64,000 nt of DNA, taken from assembly GCA_029721515.1 (NCBI GenBank), contig CM056567.1:22781731-22845730 (forward strand). Reading direction: 5' to 3'. Source of the DNA: Synanceia verrucosa (taxonomy: Eukaryota; Chordata; Actinopteri; Perciformes; Synanceiidae). Below the pieces are notes generated by a model, which was given only the letters and a program-made list of their open reading frames with translations, had not been told where the DNA came from and made no database searches. Positions 57,470-64,000 of this stretch are shown here, piece after piece (the stretch's first letter is position 1; every line of letters begins with the position of its first letter). A program made the translations under genes and the position numbers.

Positions 57470-58969
57470 CTAATATTTGGCTACATGTCCCTTGGCCTTT
57501 TTCCACTTCAGTTAGGTGCTTTTGGTAGCCATCCACAAGCTTCTGGTTGAATCTTTGACCACTCCTCTTGACAGAATTGGTGCAGTTCAGTTAAATTTGT
57601 TAACTTGTTTCTTCAGCATTGTCCACATGTTCTCAATGGGGTTTAAGTCAGGACTTTAGCAAGGTCATTCTAAAACCTTAATTCTAGCCTGATTTAGCCA
57701 TTCCATTACCAATTTTGATGTGTGTTTGGGGTCATCTTGAAGAATGTGAAGGTAATCCTCCTTCTTCATTATCCCATTTACTCTGTAAAGCGCCAGTTCC
57801 ACAGCATAATACTGCCACCACCGTGCTTGACGGTAGGCATGGTGTTAAAGGCCTCACCTTTTCTCCTCCAAACATATTGCTGGGCATTGTGGCCAAACAG
57901 CTTGATTTTTGATTCATCTGATCACAGAACTTTCCTTTAGGGACTCTATGTAATTTTTTAAGTATGTTATTATCTCAAATAAACGTCTTCATTCATAAAT
58001 AGATCCTCGTTGGTGTAAAATAATCTATGCCAACAATCTGACTTATCCTCCTGGGTGAAGAATCAGTTATCTGTCTTTACATAGAGCGGGTCGCTCATAC
58101 GGAGGCTTCCATGTCTTTCCGGTCTATCAAAAACTACGAGCTGCCGAGAGGGACTAGGGGCTAGTACCCATAGGACAAAATGCATTTCTGCGTTTTGCGA
58201 TTCACTTTTCACAGAGAAGCAAGGTGGAGACGCCAGTTTTACTTACCGGCACTAAACTAAAACCTGCACTGCACTTTTGGTCATAATACAAGACCATACT
58301 TATGCAGCGCCGAATCCTCATCGCCAAAAAAGCGTAAAAGGGCCATAAAATGACCGGCGCGCCAGACCGGGGATCCACGTTGAGTGGACGCCCGGGAGTG
58401 CCCCATGCCCGGCCACGGCCGACTGAGGCCCGCCGGGAAGTCCTCCGGACTGTAGGAGGGCTGTGGAGGTCCAGGGAAACATGACTGGAGCTCCAGTCCG
58501 GGGGCTGGGGATCTGCGGTGATGGTGGCCTCCTGGGAGTTGACCTATTCCGCTTACCGTAGTTCCAACCATGTTGCAATGCATGCAAAGTCAAATTTAAC
58601 CACTAGATGGGAGAAAATATTGCATAGTGTCCGTTTAAAGTGCTGCTTTTGGATCAAGGGCTTCCTTCTTGCACGGCAGCCTCTCAGTCCATGGTGATGT
58701 AAATCATGCTTGACTGTGGACACTGACACCTGTGTTCCAGCAGCTTCTAATTCTTGGCAGATCTGCTTTTTGGTGGTTCTCGGTTGACTCTTCACCCTCC
58801 TGACCAATTTTCTCTCAGCAGCAGGTGATAGCTTGTATGTTCTTCCTGATCGTGGCAGTGACAAAACAGTGCCATGCACTTTATACTTACAAACAATTGT
58901 TTGCACTGTTGCTCTTGGGACCTGCAGCTGCTTTGAAATGGCTCCAAGTGACTTTCCTGACTTGTTCAA
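57470..58969 (-). pseudogene. Tc1-type transposase, family 2, split and degraded
   Basis: The N-terminal part on the minus strand from 58969 reads NKSGKSLGAISKQLQVPRAT through RRKPLIQKQH, then enters foreign sequence at about 58635. The middle part resumes at about 57935 (KFCDQMNQK-like). About 50 bases of the gene expected at the insertion site, compared with the copy at 21115-21170, are missing. The C-terminal part is frameshifted and its SPDLNPIEN-coding region is altered near 57655. Confidence 0.88.
57936..58635. mobile_element. Unclassified insertion inside the Tc1 copy
   Basis: Ends with related inverted sequences: GGACTCTATGTAATTTTTT at the left and the complement of AAAATATTGCATAGTGTCC at the right. 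The right half is clearly GC-richer (58350-58550) than the surroundings. No ORF is convincing. It has the look of a MITE, superfamily unknown. Confidence 0.55.
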
Positions 58970-59701
58970 GTCAATGATTCACTTTTTCAGATCCGTGCTG
59001 AGCTCCTTTGACTTTCCATTGTAGTGTTTGTGGGTGTTTGTATCCAGTGAGCCCTATTTAAATGGCCTCAGTGAAGTCACCAGCTGTAGTCACTCATGAT
59101 CACTCACAAGAAGTTAAGAAGCCATGCTATGAAGCTCATTTCATTGACACTACTTTCTAAGTCACCAACATTGCTAATTCATGTTGCTGTATATATATTT
59201 TTGATCTAGCAGGTCACATTTTCAGTTGACCCATAATAAAGTCATAAAAGAACCAAACTTCATGAATGTTTTTAGTGACAAAGAAGTATCTGTTCCAATC
59301 ACTCTATCAGAGAAAAATCAGAATTGTAGAAATAACTGGAAACTCAAGAGAGCCATGACATTATGTTCTTTACAAGTGTATGTAAACTTTGGACCATGAC
59401 TGTATACCACATTAGCTCTAATAAGCACTGTGTCTATGAAGTTTATGAAAAGAATGTCTCTTTCTGTCCTTCTATTTCATGTTACAAATTAATACTTTAA
59501 CAATGCTCTTTGGTTGATTATTTATTTGATGAATTCCAGGAGAAGCTTGGACAGATTCAGAAAAGATGGTTAATTTAATTTTATCAGCATGTTTGATTGT
59601 TAATTATGACTATGTTGTTAGTTTCCTTATTTTTTTGGATGGAGGTCTGGAGTTCTGCTTCATGACCTGCCAGCAGATCTCTGGCAGTGCATTTCAGGCA
59701 G

Positions 59702-59776
59702 TAGAGTTACCATAGCACAAATTAGGGCATTAACGCAGATTAATTGTGTTAAAGGGCTTATTTTTCGACAGCCCTA
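59702..59776. mobile_element. MITE end fragment
   Basis: AAATTAGGGCATTAACGCAG and TTTTTCGACAGCCCTAATAT resemble, in inverse orientation, parts of the sequence at 45885-45970. Confidence 0.4.
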
Positions 59777-59794
59777 ATATTACATTATTAAACA

Positions 59795-59834
59795 GAAGTC
59801 CTAGCCCTTCCTATAGTGGAAGGGCTAGGACTTC
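59795..59834. repeat. Perfect 17-bp hairpin
   Basis: GAAGTCCTAGCCCTTCC (59795-59811), loop TATAGT, then the exact complement GGAAGGGCTAGGACTTC (59818-59834). In an epb41 intron. Confidence 0.9.
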
Positions 59835-59839
59835 CTCAT

Positions 59840-61296
59840 AATAAATAAATAACTGTACCCATACTGACACCTGTCTCACACAGGCCTGTAAATTACTTTT
59901 TTGATAATTAACCTTTCATCATGAAGATGTTTTTATTCACACTTTATTTATTATGAAGTCACTAATGTAAGCAGTGATATAATGAGACACAATGGTGCAG
60001 TAAAACTGTCTCAAAGGATACACAGGAGAAAGTTGAAATTCAAAATACATTTACATTTTAAAATGCAATGAGCAGAAAAGTCCGACATCTTACTTTCTGT
60101 GTATTTGTGCACAGTGAAACAGTCTGAAAAGAATCCACTCAAGTTGGTGGAGATTCATAAACATGAAACATTTCCAATGAAAAATGTAAAGTTGATGAAT
60201 GTTTTGTGAATCACAGTACATTACATGAGTTTACTTTGTGAATAAGTATGAGACTGTTCTTGTTTCATACAGGGCACCAATAATCAAGAGAGAAGAAGTT
60301 GTTAATCAAGAAATACATACAGTCCCTCTGGTCAATTGAGTTGTCAGTGTAGCTGGTATTGATGCCTGCCAAAGGTTTATGGCAGCTTGTCATCATGGAC
60401 ACAGCGTTGTTTAGCACTGATGCTGATGTGTGAGCTTTGTCTGTGCTAGCAGACAGTGGCCAGGAGAGAGCGGAGGCACTCCCCGTCTGTGACCACAGCC
60501 AATGGGGAAAGAGAGAAAAAGAGCCAGGTTTGTTTGCTTGATGCATGATGAGATTGAAAAACAGAAATGAAAGAACTGCACAGTGTGTCACTAGCGTCCA
60601 TTGCATGCTGTGTGCAGGGTACACAGCAATATATACTGACAGCAAGACAAAAGCAGCAATAAGACGACTGAAAGAGAATGGATGTAAAACAGCATGGTGT
60701 TTGTCTTTGAGGGAATACAAAGAGTTCACTAAAAAAGTAAACTGCATTAAGAATAGAGAAAGTTACGGATGTTATGTACCATAAATGATTCGGTGGCCTT
60801 TATTTAACTCTGATGCAGAGACATTATTTGAAAGAACCAGTCTCCATGTCTTCATATCTGTCCCTTTAATGCCCTCCATGTTAACATGGGGGGTAAATAT
60901 TCATATATACTCATACTGAGCAAAGCAAAACAGCAAAAAGAGTAGGATGGGTGATGCCATACTCACAACTCTGCTAATTATTTCCAGATGCTTTTATTTT
61001 GCTGTATTTTGTATCACTTTTAATCTCCAGTAAATGGAACTCACAACTTCCTGCACATATTTTTTCACATTAAGAGCCTTCCATTGACCCTAAGGGTGTG
61101 TTCTGTTCCTAGTAGGAGATATGGATATGGATAAAATAACGTATTACAATGGCTTGGTTTTTTGTTCCTAATGACCAGACAAAATGTCGGCTTTTAGTGA
61201 ATAGACAAAGTACATCACAAAAACTTGACATAACAGTAGAAAACCAAAACTGACTTACAGAGTAACAAACAAAGTAGCAAATAAATAAGCTGACAT
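59840..61296. other. Intron sequence, nothing recognised
   Basis: AT-rich, with short ORFs (60265-60747 on the minus strand) of no recognisable family. No splice-supported exon in phase. Confidence 0.4.
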
Positions 61297-61299
61297 GAA

Positions 61300-61530
61300 T
61301 AGTAACTTGGACTTGGAAGATTGGCTGACTTGACGAACAAGACGAACTGGCACAGGACAGGAGAAGACACAAACTATTAATACATGAGGTAGACATTCAC
61401 CAGATGCTGGACAACAAGAGGGCAGGAAATGAGTGGCTGAAACAAAAGGGAAGACAGATAATACAAAATAAAACAGGAAATGACAAGACAACATGAGAGA
61501 AGAAATAAGTAATGGTGACTTAACATTAAT
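61300..61530. repeat. Dispersed repeat related to 24340-24540
   Basis: Shares the pattern AAAATAAAACAGGAA.(A/T)GACA(A/G)GACAACATG and surrounding purine-rich text. Unclassified. Confidence 0.45.
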
Positions 61531-61584
61531 GCAAAAATGTAATCAATCTATGATCTGTTGCTCACAACAGCAAGAATATTGCTA

Positions 61585-61586
<2 letters not shown>

Positions 61587-61619
<33 letters not shown>

Positions 61620-61632
61620 TGTGTGTGTGTAT
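61587..61632. repeat. (GT)n microsatellite
   Basis: GT units with one GA interruption, ending GTATATAAAA. Confidence 0.95.
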
Positions 61633-61886
61633 ATAAAACCCACTATTTCCGAGAACATGTGCAAATATCTGCAGGAAATGATGAGTTTGGCAGTAGATTA
61701 AAAGAAGGGTAAAGTAGAAGAGACTGAAGATGAATTAAAATAGTATTTCTCCTAAAATGAGAACTAGCAGAGTAACATAGTGGTCGTGGAGAGTAGTAGT
61801 GTTGTAGAGTAGTGGAGAGTAATGTGAACATGGTTTGTTACTGAGCGTTCAGTAACTGTGTCTTTCCTCCTGTGGTGCTGGAGCAG

Positions 61887-61934
61887 CACTCTCCTCAGGA
61901 CAAAACAAAGACGGAGATGGTGCGAGTGAGGAAG
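61887..61934 (+). CDS. epb41: epb41 coding exon 12, start of spectrin-actin-binding region
   Basis: Acceptor GTGCTGGAGCAG, donor AAG|GTTAGC. Encodes HSPQDKTKTEMVRVRK, 16 codons, phase 0. KTEMVRVRK matches the KTEDLIRMRK type sequence that in vertebrate 4.1R directly precedes the alternatively spliced 21-residue spectrin-actin-binding exon. That following exon was not found in the remaining 2 kb. Confidence 0.78.
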
Positions 61935-63339
61935 GTTAGCATGCTCCTGCTGACGCTCCATCCTCATCCTCATCACCTACACATGCAGAGAGCTTGCTTT
62001 TCTGTTGTGTGACAGTGCTTGCTTTCATCTCCTGACTGCTTTGTGATTGCTGGCTGCTTGTCTTTCTGTGAAGGCCTGTCCATGTCCAAAGAGAAATCAA
62101 TCCATCAGAGTTATTGTTTGGTCACTGCAGCATGTTCTATAAAACATGGTGTCTTCCTCCATAGATGCAAACGTGCACGTCTGTTGTTTACAGAATAATG
62201 TTTGTAATGACAAGGAGAATGTATTTGGTTGATATACCCACTCACATGGTTATGTTCAATTTTCATTCTAATGCTGCAGGTCAGTGCTAATAGTTTAGTT
62301 TACACTGACTGTCTGACTGCTGCGAATATGGGTCTGCAAGTCAGTGACATTTTTCCTCTATGTACCATACAGAAGAAGAATCATCCTGTATTGATCATGT
62401 AAAATATAGACGTGTGTTTATTTATATTCATCCAAGCTAAATAAACCCATAAAAATACATATTTTTCTTCAGGAATCCTTAAAATTGTGTCTATATTTTT
62501 ACCAAAAAAAAAGTTGACACAGCTGACAGGACAACCACTTTATATGTACAATTTATTGCCTTAGTGATCCATTTTCTGATCTCTGATCTAAATTATTTTC
62601 ACTCCTGTGTTTTTGACTTAAGAGCAGTTGGAACAGTGTTTTGCCTCAATGTTTTTCTCTCTTTTGTATTGTAATCATTATTTCAACCACCAGAGTGCAC
62701 CAACTCTCCACATTCTGAAAGTTTCCATGTTTTCTTTGTTTCCTGTGTTTCAGATACTGTTTTATTTCCTCATTCATTCAGTCTCTATCACAGCGTGTTT
62801 GAAAAGGTTTACTACCAGAATCTAAATGCTGGTTGGATATTTGTTTGTTATCACTTTAATGCACTGTCAGTCATTTTCTGGACATTCAAATATGACACAG
62901 CATTAAATTGTTTCGGTTATGTTTATTTTTTTATTATTTTGGATCGGTGTATTGCTTGTATTGTTTAATGTGTCAACTGGAATCTCAGTTTTGTTCTTAA
63001 GTCAAAAACCCATGAGTGAAAATAATTTCTATCAGACAGAGAAAATGGACCACCAGAAGAAAAAATATCATGTTTGTATCTCAGAACTTCTGTACGATTA
63101 TGATCAAAGTATATATAATATGAGAAGTCATACTTTAATGCAAAGATAAGTCAAAATATGGCTATGTTAATTGAAACTCTTAATTATAATAATTATCTCA
63201 TTAAAAAAATCATCTAAATTCATAGTAAATTGGTGACAGTCTGTGTCACATTCACCAAAAAAACACTTTATCACCATACATTTAGAGTGGAATGAAATAA
63301 AGCCATAAAGCTACAGTCTGTAATCCTGTTCAGAAACAC

Positions 63340-63600
63340 TTTTTGTTCTACTGGGTGAAGTGTTCCTTCACCCTGAGAGCAGTCAATACATGATGTGTTC
63401 AGGAAAAGGAAGGAAATGAATCAGACCTCTGTGGCAGCTACAGGACTGTAAAAACTCTGACCAATCAACTGACACTCAGAGGGAGATGAGAGAACCAATC
63501 AGATGCCTTCATGTCTCATCCTGACCACTCCCCCTCTGTCCCTCCATCCTACCCACTGTTTCCGGAAACATCCAGCACACTCCAAGACTACCAAGAGAAC
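63340..63600 (+). repeat. Dispersed repeat, uninterrupted copy
   Basis: Matches the two ends of 42602-43215 (CTGAGAGCAGTCAATACAT, CCAATCAGATGCCTTCATG, GGAAACATCCAGCACACTC) as one continuous unit, which shows that the other copy was interrupted. Confidence 0.65.
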
Positions 63601-64000
63601 CTTAAAAACAAGCAGTGACTGGATACTGGACAGCTGAGTCAGAGAGCTTTATTTTATAATTACAACACCGTGGACTTCATATCATGTCCAGACTCTGTGG
63701 ACAAACAGGAGAAAGCTGTTTATGTCCCGTGTCAAACCAGACCTTATTTTAATTGACATCTGTAGCGTAAATAACATCAGAAACATGTATTTCACACCAG
63801 ACCATGATGTTTGTCGAACAGTACCGCTGTGATTTTTGTTTCAGGTACAACATTAAGCACTACCATAATCTGGAAGAACATATGTTTCCCTCATCATTGT
63901 GAAAGCAGTTTGCTGTATGGGAACACATTTTTATAGGACACAGTGATCATGGTTATTGCAGCCTGGAGGCACTGAGCAGACAGACCACCGGCTCACATAA

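Larger units (their letters stand above)
57247..59402 (-). mobile_element. Tc1/mariner element, family 2, with nested insertion
   Basis: TA flanks (57245-57246, 59403-59404). Inverted ends CAGTCGTGGTCAAAAGTTTA and the complement of AAACTTTGGACCATGACTG. It is longer than a normal Tc1 element because about 700 bp are inserted at 57936-58635. It lies in the intron after coding exon 11. Confidence 0.92.
45154..64000 (+). other. epb41: epb41 gene (protein 4.1R), 5' coding part; continues beyond the window
   Basis: Protein 4.1R links spectrin-actin to membrane proteins (glycophorin C, band 3 and p55 in red cells) under the plasma membrane. Twelve coding exons give 621 codons with matching phases: headpiece (1-185), FERM domain (about 186-466), FERM-adjacent region (about 467-523), and a linker to the start of the spectrin-actin-binding region. 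Assignment to 4.1R rather than 4.1N, 4.1B or 4.1G rests on GLSRLFSSFLKR, KAPIADPEPEL, KHAKG at the exon start, CSSGLMVYKDKLRINRFPWP and the RVRK end of the last exon. Teleosts often have two copies (epb41a, epb41b); which one this is cannot be told. Exons for the core spectrin-actin-binding peptide and C-terminal domain were not found before 64000. Upstream non-coding exons were not located. The introns at 52302-54160 and 61935-64000 hold nothing else I recognise. Confidence 0.93.

Noticed and set aside
60265..60747. 160-codon minus-strand ORF in an epb41 intron
   Set aside because: Hydrophobic and Ser-rich without known domain, splice signal or neighbouring exon; composition is compatible with chance.
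62371..62402. Next spectrin-actin-binding exon starting AAGAAG after CATACAG
   Set aside because: After two Lys codons the sequence does not match the KKRERLDGE-type exon, and a stop follows after nine codons.

Overview
The window is vertebrate, most likely ray-finned (teleost) fish, nuclear DNA. Its one clear protein-coding gene has small exons, GT-AG introns and conserved splice phases. The rest is a dense mix of transposon families typical of fish: Tc1/mariner, hAT, Harbinger, TTAA-target elements, tRNA-derived SINEs and L2-like LINE ends. There is no operon structure and no prokaryotic signal.

Left third (1-13.5 kb): a large 27-bp minisatellite in several blocks (502-1552, 2119-3027, 4583-5070, 9264-13238). 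An LTR-bounded, endogenous-retrovirus-like element (3028 to about 9270) is embedded in it. Its upstream terminal repeat keeps a TATA box and a poly(A) signal; the downstream copy has lost both in an internal deletion. The body holds two overlapping hydrophobic ORFs, a later ORF that an intron could join in phase to the first, and a Tc1 element inserted inside that intron.

13.5-45 kb: intergenic DNA made of repeats and decayed gene pieces. The best structure is a four-deep nest at 15933-19916: a SINE split by a Harbinger-type element, split by a hAT element with an 8-bp target duplication, split by a Tc1 copy. Also present are a 1.34-kb TTAA-target transposon carrying a P2X7-tail-like cysteine motif (29477-30817), a long-TIR MITE (39163-39793), a RecQ-like helicase fragment with a stop in its Walker A motif (about 42.3 kb), and a frameshifted unidentified coding fragment (14.0-14.4 kb).

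Right third (45.15 kb to the end): the 5' coding part of epb41 (erythrocyte protein 4.1, 4.1R) on the + strand. Twelve coding exons give 621 codons in unbroken phase: headpiece with the upstream start, a Glu/Lys-rich linker with the conserved internal start, the complete FERM domain, the FERM-adjacent region, and the beginning of the spectrin-actin-binding region. The last exon seen ends at 61934, so the 3' part (spectrin-actin-binding core and C-terminal domain) lies beyond 64000. The 5' non-coding exons and promoter were not located. The introns contain an inverted SINE pair, a disrupted Tc1 copy with another insertion inside it, MITEs and several tandem repeats.
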